A stretch of DNA of 12,975 nucleotides, taken from assembly GCA_002369155.1 (NCBI GenBank), contig DFEM01000159.1, positions 1 to 12,975 of the forward strand, in the 5' to 3' direction. The notes under the pieces are model-generated. The model saw only the letters and a program-made list of their open reading frames with translations. It made no database searches and had not been told where the DNA came from. The first letter of the stretch is position 1. Every line of letters starts with the position of its first letter. Positions 6,640 through 12,975 of the stretch are shown piece by piece. The DNA comes from Lachnospiraceae bacterium UBA3802. GTDB taxonomy: Bacteria > Bacillota > Clostridia > Lachnospirales > Lachnospiraceae. The translations under genes and the position numbers were made by a program.

Positions 6640-7614
6640 TTAAGCATTAATTCTGTGTTCATCAAGTATCTCTGCTATAAGTCTTTGTTCCTCGGGTATT
6701 ATCCTGTTTAATTCAGCACTGAGAATATATTCTTCAAGCTTCTTTACAAAGATAACGTCATAATCGAGTTTAATATTTTTCTTAAGATAAAGTTTGCTGT
6801 TGCTGAGTACCAGTACAGGCTTGACTTCTATCTTTTCCTTTGCGTTGTAAAGGATATTCTTCAAATGATCCCTTTCGGATAAAATCTGCAAAGTCGGGGA
6901 TTTAAGTTCCCTGTTTGCGCCGTTCTTTCTAAGAGTCCATTTATCGCCTTTGTCGATAAATAAAGATGCTTTGTTCTTTCCGTCCTTTGATACGCCGAAT
7001 GCTTTGGTCTCAAGAGAAAATACACCGTTTTCGCCGATTACGATATGATCGTATTCTCTTTTTACGCCATCATACAAAAGTACGGGTCCGTTGATTACAA
7101 GGTATCCTTTTTCCTTTAATCGGTTTAATACCTCACGAACCGTTTCCTCTCCCTGATTGCCGATTTCTTTTCTCTCGTATTCGTCCTTGTTGTCGTTTCT
7201 GTTTCGAAGTTTGCTGTCTCTCGTCTCGTAATCAGGTCTCTCATCGCACCCGTTAACTCCTTTGGATACGATAAATATTCTGAATTCTTCTTTGTCTTCA
7301 ACGCTTATATTGGGATTGGAAAAAATAACATTATAAAAAATTCCCTTAAGATCTCCTTTTTCGCGTCCTGTATATTCTCTCTTTACAATCTCGCCTTTTT
7401 GTCTTTTGACATATCCGCCGGGATATTTCTTAAGGAATGCGAAGAATTCTTCAAACTCCTCACTGTTGCAGTTGCGATGGACCTTTTTTTTATAATGTTC
7501 AAAATGCTTTTGTGTTAATTCTCTTTCTTTGGGTTCCTGCTTCTTAAGGATTGCGATGACCACCGAAGCGACTATCGCAATAAGAGCAAGTACTCCAAAT
7601 ACGTACTTCATCAT
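6640..7614 (-). CDS. Membrane-anchored NERD (nuclease-related) domain protein
   Basis: 324 residues. A membrane segment at the N-terminus (about 4-23) is followed by a charged helical linker to about 145 and a NERD domain (about 148-280). The NERD core is visible: IGNQGEETV (E156/E157), REYDHIVIGENGVFSLETK with D189 and E202-x-K204, matching the D...ExK pattern of PD-(D/E)XK nuclease-like folds. The residues expected for metal-dependent nuclease activity are therefore kept, though few NERD proteins have been tested and the substrate is unknown. The start has GGAG eight bases upstream; an ATG at 7611 is equally possible. It is preceded by a candidate promoter inside a terminator and followed by MoxR without a terminator, so it may be the first gene of that operon. 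Confidence 0.88.
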   Translation of the reverse strand: MMKYVFGVLALIAIVASVVIAILKKQEPKERELTQKHFEHYKKKVHRNCNSEEFEEFFAFLKKYPGGYVKRQKGEIVKREYTGREKGDLKGIFYNVIFSNPNISVEDKEEFRIFIVSKGVNGCDERPDYETRDSKLRNRNDNKDEYERKEIGNQGEETVREVLNRLKEKGYLVINGPVLLYDGVKREYDHIVIGENGVFSLETKAFGVSKDGKNKASLFIDKGDKWTLRKNGANRELKSPTLQILSERDHLKNILYNAKEKIEVKPVLVLSNSKLYLKKNIKLDYDVIFVKKLEEYILSAELNRIIPEEQRLIAEILDEHRINA

Positions 7615-7638
7615 CTTAAAATCTCCATATTCCTTTCC

Positions 7639-7667
7639 ATAATAACAAAAAAAAAGAAATATAGCAA
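7639..7667 (-). promoter_or_regulatory. Candidate promoter of the NERD-MoxR operon
   Basis: On the minus strand, TTGCTA (7667-7662, 4 of 6) and TATTAT (7644-7639, 5 of 6) are 17 bases apart. The start of transcription would be near 7632, giving a leader of about 18 bases that includes the GGAG ribosome site. The -35 element lies in the hairpin of the preceding terminator. Sequence match only. Confidence 0.45.
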
Positions 7668-7687
7668 AAATGTCTATATTTCTTCTT
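7647..7687 (-). terminator. Rho-independent terminator after the J-domain gene
   Basis: Minus-strand RNA forms a 14-bp arm, AAGAAGAAAUAUAG (7687-7674), pairing with CUAUAUUUCUUUUU (7664-7651) with one G-U pair across a 9-base loop. The descending arm runs directly into nine consecutive U residues (7655-7647). It begins 23 bases past the stop of the upstream gene. The stem is AU-rich, so termination may be incomplete. Confidence 0.82.
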
Positions 7688-7709
7688 CAGTATTTTCTTC
7701 TTTCCTGTT

Positions 7710-8465
7710 TTATCGGTAGCCGGCACTTTCGCTGATTAACTGTTCTATCAGTTCCTCAAGGTTGGATGCGTATATCTTATACTCCTCGGTTTCTCTTTGC
7801 ATCTCAGATTTTTTTAATTTCTTCTTGGTCTCGTTGTGCAAAAGCTCTCCGTAGGTATAAGGCTTGGCATTGGCGATTCTGGCGATTTTCTTTTTTAAGG
7901 ATTCGATTCTTTCATCAATCCTTGTATCGTCGCTCTTAAATCCCGCAGTTCCAAGGTCTGAGAGAGTCTTGTCAACCGCAACTTCTATATTGCTTAACGA
8001 GTACACATCGTATTTATAATATGCCTCATTGGCCTGATTCCAAAGTTCTTTGAGGCGCTGAACATTCGCGGTCATCAGATTGATATCGGGATGCAACACC
8101 TTGGCTATACGATGATATATGTTTTTGGATGTCTCGATGGATTCTTCGTCCGCAACGCCTCTTTCTTTTATCTCATTTGCCTCACGGATGATTCGTTTTA
8201 ATTCGGCGTAATACCCCTGCATATCATTGTCCATCTGCTCATTCATGTCATCGACGTTAATCTTGACGCCTCTGTTAATCTTGGCACGACAATACCCTAT
8301 CGTTTTCTTTAAGCGGATACATTCGATTTTTGCCTTGAAATTCTCCGCAAACAAATCGCCGAATTCTCTCATATATCCGATTTCGTATGAAAAAGCATCT
8401 TTCATATACTGCTCTTTTTCGATTATTAAATTTTCCAATATTTCTTTTTTTGACAAATCGGACAT
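7710..8465 (-). CDS. Coiled-coil protein with an internal J-like (HPD) motif
   Basis: 251 residues, strongly charged and mostly helical, without signal peptide or membrane segment. A J-domain-like core at about 112-150 (YHRIAKVLHPDIN, then RLKELWNQANEAYYKYD) contains H125-P126-D127, the signature that stimulates DnaK ATPase in J-proteins, followed by the expected third helix. Unusually the motif lies mid-protein between long coiled-coil-prone segments (1-100 and 180-250), and the G/F-rich and zinc-finger parts of DnaJ are absent. A specialised co-chaperone or a scaffold using a J fold are both possible; the client is unknown. The ATG at 8465 has GGAG upstream. The gene follows the lipoprotein gene after 15 bases and precedes a terminator, so it is last in its unit. 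Confidence 0.78.
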   Translation of the reverse strand: MSDLSKKEILENLIIEKEQYMKDAFSYEIGYMREFGDLFAENFKAKIECIRLKKTIGYCRAKINRGVKINVDDMNEQMDNDMQGYYAELKRIIREANEIKERGVADEESIETSKNIYHRIAKVLHPDINLMTANVQRLKELWNQANEAYYKYDVYSLSNIEVAVDKTLSDLGTAGFKSDDTRIDERIESLKKKIARIANAKPYTYGELLHNETKKKLKKSEMQRETEEYKIYASNLEELIEQLISESAGYR

Positions 8466-8480
8466 ATAATCTCCAAATTT

Positions 8481-9713
8481 CTAAAATGAATAGCTCTCCT
8501 CGCACTCAGGTGCTTTAATACCGTTTCCGGGTCCCATGAAAATGGCCGGATCGTTGTTTACCATCATGGAAGTACGACTGAATTTAAAGGTATCGCTTCT
8601 TCTTGTATCACTCATTCCGAAATAATCCAAGTCGGGTTCTGCTCCCGCAACATCGGAATAACGTTTATCGTATGCGAGTTTTTCAAGAGCGGGATCGCAA
8701 TGATAATATTTGCCGTCCGCTCCTATGATTATCCATTCCCAAAACATACCATCCGCGATTCTTTCGGAAACCAGTTCTTTTCCTTTATCGGTAAATACAC
8801 CGTTATATGCCATTATATCCAGTGCCTCTATATGTACCTGATTCAAAAGGAAAACATATAAAAGGCAAAAATTATTTTCGCCGTTGAATTTACGTTCGGA
8901 TACGTTCTTTACGACACTTCCGGCTGTAACTACCGGCTCGTCTGTATTAAACTGCGCAGGATCGAAAGACATACTTCCCTCGACTAACTCAAATTCCATA
9001 TCCTTAATAATCTGCTTATACAGTTTCGAAGCCGTCTCAATCTGAGAATCATCGGGGCTCACGCATTTGTTGATGGTATCGGTTGCATAGGATTTGAAAT
9101 CCTCGAAATACTTTGCAGCCTCATCGGTACTGATATCATCACGGCTTTCCAAAGTAAAGCCTCCGTACTCTGAAACTTCTGAGCCTTCACTGACATAATA
9201 CGAAGGAAAATACTTTAATGCATATGTATTTTCATCGATTGGCTCCACATCCACAGCTGAGGCAATCGGATTTGACAGGGATGCCAGAATCATGGCCTGA
9301 TCAAATTCCTCTTGGGATAATGCTTCCTCCTCGGGCAAATCCAAATCAATTTCGGTTGAGACATTATCAATGGCATAAAGAATATCCTTCGCCACCTTAA
9401 CAATCTTCGGCTTGTCTTTGTACTGATTTAAATACATCTGCGGAATATCCACGGGGTTGTATACATATCTTCCGCTTTCTTTGATGGAATTCGGTTCCGG
9501 TTTTAATGCATCGGCGTAAAGAACCGAAGGATCGGACGGGACGCCCTCTTTTGCCGCTCCCTCTTCACCTGCGTTAACATTCTCTTCATCAACCGGTATG
9601 GGATAATCATTCGGATCTATTTGTTGTGTCCTGCATCCCGATAAAGCAACCACGGATACTGAAAAAACAATGGTAAAAATTCTCGTAAAATGTCTTTTGA
9701 CTGAATTGGTCAT
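8481..9713 (-). CDS. Lipoprotein with degenerate transglutaminase-like domain
   Basis: 410 residues. The N-terminus is a lipoprotein signal: a basic start, a hydrophobic segment (12-24) and a lipobox VALSGC with the acylated C27, so the protein should sit on the outer face of the membrane. An acidic linker (about 33-60) follows. The C-terminal half resembles a transglutaminase-like fold: NNFCLLYVFLLNQVHIEAL places C283 where the nucleophile normally is, and WEWIIIGADGKYYHCDPA resembles the usual HAWN...DGxWYxxDPT, with D340 kept but Trp (W325) where the catalytic His is expected. It is therefore probably a binding or structural relative, not an active enzyme. The domain call is from motif shape, so moderate confidence. 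A strong GGGAGG ribosome site precedes the ATG. It lies between the RNA methyltransferase gene (39 bases) and the J-motif gene (15 bases). Confidence 0.75.
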   Translation of the reverse strand: MTNSVKRHFTRIFTIVFSVSVVALSGCRTQQIDPNDYPIPVDEENVNAGEEGAAKEGVPSDPSVLYADALKPEPNSIKESGRYVYNPVDIPQMYLNQYKDKPKIVKVAKDILYAIDNVSTEIDLDLPEEEALSQEEFDQAMILASLSNPIASAVDVEPIDENTYALKYFPSYYVSEGSEVSEYGGFTLESRDDISTDEAAKYFEDFKSYATDTINKCVSPDDSQIETASKLYKQIIKDMEFELVEGSMSFDPAQFNTDEPVVTAGSVVKNVSERKFNGENNFCLLYVFLLNQVHIEALDIMAYNGVFTDKGKELVSERIADGMFWEWIIIGADGKYYHCDPALEKLAYDKRYSDVAGAEPDLDYFGMSDTRRSDTFKFSRTSMMVNNDPAIFMGPGNGIKAPECEESYSF

Positions 9714-9752
9714 TTTGTCCTCCCGTCTAGTAAATACAGTCTTTTGTCGTTT

Positions 9753-10535
9753 TCAGCGTCTCTGTCTGAATATTTCATACATCATTAAAGAAGCGGCTAC
9801 CGAAGCATTAAGACTCTCCACACTGCCGCACATCGGAATATATGCGACATTTTCGCATGCCTTAATCGTGCTTTCCTTAAGTCCGTTCCCCTCGTTTCCC
9901 ACTGCAAATGCACTCGGTTCTTTGTAGTCATACAAGTCATAAGCTTTTGCTTCTTTGTTTAATGCGAGCGCATATGTATGAATATTGTTCTTTTTTAATA
10001 CGGCAATTGTCTCTTCGATATTGTCGGTGTAGGCAAATTTGGTACGGTATATGCTTCCCATGGTGGACCTTATAACCTTTGGATTAAAAATATCCACGCA
10101 GTCCTTACTCATTACAATACCGCTTACGCCTGCGCCTTCCGCACTCCTTATTATCGTCCCGATGTTTCCGGGATCCTGAATGTTTTCAAGTAAGGCAATC
10201 GAAGGATTATCGGATTTAAGAATATCGTTAATGTCTGATTCGGGAATTTTTACCACCGATAAAATACCCTGTGGAGTAACCGTATCCGATACTTTTTTGA
10301 ATACGGACTCCGACAATACTTCGTAGCCGATTCGCTCCAGTTTCTTTTTTACATCAATCCCAAACGAATCGTAAGCGCCTTCTTTAATATAGACTTCGAG
10401 TATGTCGCCTTTTGGAGCCTCTTCAAACATCTTGATGCCCTCGGCGATGAATTTGCCCTCTTTCCTTCGAAAAGACGCTTTGCTCATGAGTGTCTGTATG
10501 TATTTGACTCTGCCGTTTGATGCACTCGTTATCAT
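9753..10535 (-). CDS. SpoU/TrmH-family RNA 2'-O-ribose methyltransferase
   Basis: 260 residues, typical for the family: an N-terminal substrate-binding domain (about 1-95, starting MITSASNGRVKYIQTL) and the SPOUT knot domain (about 110-256). The three family motifs are present: motif 1 LLENIQDPGNIGTIIRSAEG (115-134, with N124 and R130), motif 2 AFAVGNEGNGL (209-219, E215) and motif 3 IPMCGSVESLNASVAASL (233-250, N243). The enzyme transfers a methyl group from S-adenosylmethionine to a ribose 2'-OH in rRNA or tRNA; the exact target base cannot be told from sequence. The start has GGAG nearby and follows the pfkA stop after 10 bases, so it is co-transcribed with pfkA. Confidence 0.93.
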   Translation of the reverse strand: MITSASNGRVKYIQTLMSKASFRRKEGKFIAEGIKMFEEAPKGDILEVYIKEGAYDSFGIDVKKKLERIGYEVLSESVFKKVSDTVTPQGILSVVKIPESDINDILKSDNPSIALLENIQDPGNIGTIIRSAEGAGVSGIVMSKDCVDIFNPKVIRSTMGSIYRTKFAYTDNIEETIAVLKKNNIHTYALALNKEAKAYDLYDYKEPSAFAVGNEGNGLKESTIKACENVAYIPMCGSVESLNASVAASLMMYEIFRQRR

Positions 10536-10545
10536 CTTTTCTCCA

Positions 10546-11517
10546 TTACATAGAAAGCATTCTGCTTACTCTGTATTCGTATTCTGATATGTCTTTTTGC
10601 ATTAAAAGCGCTTCATCGATATCAAAATCCACAAATTCGCCCATGCTGTGTGCCACTACTCTGTTGGTCTTGCCTTCGCAGAGAATCTCTGCCGCATAAG
10701 AGCCCATGATGGATGCATAGAATCTGTCCTTACAGGTAGGTGAACCGCCACGCTGCATGTAACCCAAAATCGTGGCTCTTGTCTCAATACCCGTGGCTGC
10801 TTCGATTCTTCTTGCCATACTGGTTGAATGTCCGATGCCTTCGGCATTGATTATGATATGGTGTCTCTTGCCTTTTTTTCTGTTTTGAATAATGTTGTTT
10901 ATGATTGTCTGCTCGTTGTAATCATATTTTTCGGGAATAAGGATATCTTCAGCGCCGTTTGCGATTCCGCACCAAAGAGCGATGTATCCGGCATTTCTTC
11001 CCATAACCTCGATGATACTGCATCTCTCATGTGAGGATGATGTATCTCTTACTTTGTCTATGGCTTCCATGGCTGTGTTGATGGCAGTATCAAATCCGAT
11101 TGTATAATCGGTGCAGGCGATATCAAGGTCGATGGTTCCGGGAACGCCTATCGTGTTGATGCCGTGCTTTGAAAGAGCCTGTGCTCCTCGGTAAGACCCG
11201 TCGCCGCCGATAACCACTATGCCGTCGATTCCGTGCTTTCTGCACATCTCGGCGCCCTTGCTCTGGCCCTCTTCGGTCATAAATTCAGTACATCTTGCAG
11301 TACCGAGTATCGTACCGCCTTCGTCGATAACATCGGACACACTGCTTCTGTTCATATCCACGATTTCTTCTGCAAGAAGTCCCGCATATCCTCTCTTGAT
11401 TCCTTTTACGGCCACGCCTTTGCAAAGCGCCGTTCTTACAACACCTCTTATGGCCGCGTTCATGCCGGGTGCATCTCCTCCGCTTGTAAGAACTCCGATT
11501 GTTTTAATCTCAGCCAT
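10546..11517 (-). CDS. pfkA: ATP-dependent 6-phosphofructokinase
   Basis: 323 residues, about the standard length for bacterial PfkA (about 320). It phosphorylates fructose 6-phosphate to fructose 1,6-bisphosphate in cytoplasmic glycolysis. Visible motifs: TSGGDAPGMNAAIR (11-24), GGDGSYRGA (104-112), PGTIDLD (126-132) with the catalytic base D130 and metal-linked D132, VRDTSSSHER and VMGRNAG (171-177). Gly at the positions where PPi-dependent enzymes have Asp and Lys (GGDG and PGTID) points to ATP as phosphate donor. The common TIDND reads TIDLD here; both aspartates stay. A strong AAGGAGG site lies seven bases before the ATG. It follows dnaE after 24 bases without a terminator and is probably in its operon. 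Confidence 0.97.
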   Translation of the reverse strand: MAEIKTIGVLTSGGDAPGMNAAIRGVVRTALCKGVAVKGIKRGYAGLLAEEIVDMNRSSVSDVIDEGGTILGTARCTEFMTEEGQSKGAEMCRKHGIDGIVVIGGDGSYRGAQALSKHGINTIGVPGTIDLDIACTDYTIGFDTAINTAMEAIDKVRDTSSSHERCSIIEVMGRNAGYIALWCGIANGAEDILIPEKYDYNEQTIINNIIQNRKKGKRHHIIINAEGIGHSTSMARRIEAATGIETRATILGYMQRGGSPTCKDRFYASIMGSYAAEILCEGKTNRVVAHSMGEFVDFDIDEALLMQKDISEYEYRVSRMLSM

Positions 11518-11541
11518 TTTTATTCCTCCTTATTGACAAGG

Positions 11542-12975
11542 TTATCTGATTACCGCAGTTTTTTCTCCGAGAATTGCTTCAATCTCGGGAATGATATTTT
11601 CATCGGCTTTTATGCCGAGTTCTTTTTTTGTTAACGTCTTAAGCTTGTTTTCTTTGATGACACGAATGTTTACGGTGTCCGTTCCTCTGTGATCCCAGAG
11701 CACCTCGTAAACCTTGTCCCACAATTCATTATACTTTTCCATATCGTCAAACTTCAACCACAATGTTTTGGGTACGTCTTCAAAGGATGTGATTTCCTCG
11801 ACGATAATCTTTGAATTTTCTTCATCTTCCGTTGATACTCTGCCCGATACGAATACAAGATTGTCTTCCGTGAGCATGTCTCTTACTCTCTCGTAAGCCT
11901 TGGGGAATACCATTGCTTCCACACTTCCGAAGAGGTCTTCGAGTTCGAATATCGCCATCGTCTCTTTTTTCTTGGTAAGTCTGACGTTAAGGTTCGTGAC
12001 GATACCGCCGATTTTTACCTGTTTCTTGTCGGGAAGACGACTGCCCTCGAGTTCTGCCTGATAGATAAAATCGCTCGATACGGCAGTTATGTTCTTTTTC
12101 CAGATATCCTTTACGTCATCAAGCGGATGTCCGGAGATATAGACTCCGAGTACTTCCCTCTCCATCTGAAGTATCATGTCCTTGGGGAATTCCTCCACAT
12201 TCGGAAGCTTTATCTCCATGGCCTTTTTATCTTCTTTTGGAAGCATGTCAAATATCGTCATCTGATTCGAATCGAGTTTCTTTCGCTCTGCGATGACATC
12301 GTCTATCAACATCTCGTAGACCTGGATATACTGTTTTCGGTTGCCTCCGAGACTGTCAAATGCTCCGGCTTTTATGAAGTTTTCAACGGCACGCTTGTTG
12401 ACATCCTTGCTGCCCATTCTTCTTATAAAATCCGATATGCTCTCAAATCTGCCGTTCTCTTCCCTCTCTTTGACAATCCTGTCGATTACGGGACCACCGA
12501 CATTTTTGATGGCTTTAAGAGAATAAATGAGTTTTCCGTCTTTTACGGTAAAGTCCCTGAATCCCTCATTGATGTCCGGAGGGAGAACTTCTATGCCCAT
12601 TTCTCTTGCGGAATTGATATATTCAGCCGTCTTCTCGGGGTTGTCGATATAGCAGGTGATAAGAGCTGCCATAAACTCGAGAGGATAATAATATTTCATG
12701 TATGCCGTCTGATACGATACCACGGCATAAACCGCCGAATGTGATTTGTTGAACGCGTATGCGGCGAATGTCTTCATCTCGGAGTAAATCTGTTTTGCGA
12801 CATTTTCGGGAATGCCTCTTTTTATACAGCCTTCGATTCCCTTATGCTCGTCGCCGTAGATAAAGATTCTGCCCTGCTCTTCCATCTCCTCGGCTTTTTT
12901 CTTCGACATAATCTTACGAACCTTGTCTGATCCGCCCATTGAGAATCCGCCGAGATCTCTTACTATCTGCATTAC
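11542..12975 (-). CDS. dnaE: DNA polymerase III alpha subunit, C-terminal part (5' end outside window)
   Basis: The frame is open to the right edge; the last 478 codons are present, about two fifths of a usual DnaE (about 1150 residues). It catalyses replicative DNA synthesis. Numbering from the Met encoded at 12972: the conserved VMQIVRDLGGFSMGGSD segment just at the edge (the codon before Met is Val), FNKSHSAVYAVVSYQTAYMK (74-93), and a helix-hairpin-helix region (about 125-210, with PPDINEG and LKAIKNVGG). A likely beta-clamp-binding peptide QMTIF starts at Q237. An OB-fold domain follows (about 320-400, with KIGGIVTNLNVRLTKKKETM), then a C-terminal region to the TAA at 11542. The Met at 12972 is internal, not a start. 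No frameshift is seen. Confidence 0.96.
   Translation of the reverse strand, partial: VMQIVRDLGGFSMGGSDKVRKIMSKKKAEEMEEQGRIFIYGDEHKGIEGCIKRGIPENVAKQIYSEMKTFAAYAFNKSHSAVYAVVSYQTAYMKYYYPLEFMAALITCYIDNPEKTAEYINSAREMGIEVLPPDINEGFRDFTVKDGKLIYSLKAIKNVGGPVIDRIVKEREENGRFESISDFIRRMGSKDVNKRAVENFIKAGAFDSLGGNRKQYIQVYEMLIDDVIAERKKLDSNQMTIFDMLPKEDKKAMEIKLPNVEEFPKDMILQMEREVLGVYISGHPLDDVKDIWKKNITAVSSDFIYQAELEGSRLPDKKQVKIGGIVTNLNVRLTKKKETMAIFELEDLFGSVEAMVFPKAYERVRDMLTEDNLVFVSGRVSTEDEENSKIIVEEITSFEDVPKTLWLKFDDMEKYNELWDKVYEVLWDHRGTDTVNIRVIKENKLKTLTKKELGIKADENIIPEIEAILGEKTAVIR

Noticed and set aside
10546..11517. PPi-dependent phosphofructokinase
   Set aside because: The diagnostic positions are Gly (GGDG and PGTID), not the Asp and Lys of PPi enzymes.
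12127..12744. Plus-strand open frame of 205 codons opposite dnaE
   Set aside because: It lies fully inside the conserved dnaE frame on the other strand, has no ribosome site or recognised domain, and is a typical shadow frame.
1..12975. CRISPR array, tRNA or rRNA genes, insertion sequences, integrase or attachment sites
   Set aside because: No direct repeats with regular spacers, no tRNA-like cloverleaf with TTCGANTC arm, and no transposase or recombinase frame was found; genes cover nearly all of the window.

Overview
All supported genes lie on the minus strand, so the window reads functionally from right (12975) to left (1). The moderately AT-rich DNA, strong AGGAGG-type ribosome binding sites, dense packing, lipoprotein signal and dnaE-pfkA linkage point to a low-GC Gram-positive, most likely a clostridial bacterium of the Lachnospiraceae type. 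The taxonomic call is inference from gene families and layout.

Region A (12975 to about 7647) is a probable five-gene transcription unit. It holds the C-terminal part of the DNA polymerase III alpha subunit (dnaE, cut by the right edge), ATP-dependent 6-phosphofructokinase (pfkA), a SpoU/TrmH-family RNA 2'-O-methyltransferase, a lipoprotein with a degenerate transglutaminase-like domain, and a coiled-coil protein with an internal J-like HPD motif. A clear intrinsic terminator (7647-7687) closes the unit.

Region B (about 7667 to 1031) starts at a candidate promoter built into that terminator. It reads through a membrane-anchored NERD-domain protein and then a tightly coupled MoxR - DUF58 - small membrane protein - VWA - VWA - TPR cassette. 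The spacings from MoxR onward are +1, +1, -10, +1 and -35 bases, so the six proteins are probably made together. The order matches the MoxR/Bat (BatA-BatB-BatC-like) operons: a AAA+ ATPase acting with a DUF58 protein and two membrane-tethered von Willebrand A proteins at the cell envelope. The TPR protein carries a long acidic, Ser/Asn/Gly-rich tail. A 21-bp-stem terminator (1033-1079) ends the unit.

Region C (1029 to 1) has its own candidate promoter, a good ribosome binding site and the first 323 codons of a zinc-ribbon / helical / TIR / second zinc-ribbon protein that runs off the left edge. The TIR domain keeps the glutamate expected of NAD-cleaving TIR domains.

The most interesting possibility is that the envelope MoxR-VWA cassette, the NERD nuclease-like protein and the TIR protein together form a stress or conflict island next to housekeeping genes. 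The terminator and separate promoter before the TIR gene argue against simple co-expression, and Bat-type operons are widespread without TIR partners. No RNA genes, CRISPR arrays, insertion sequences or attachment sites were seen. No stretch over 300 bases lacks a gene.
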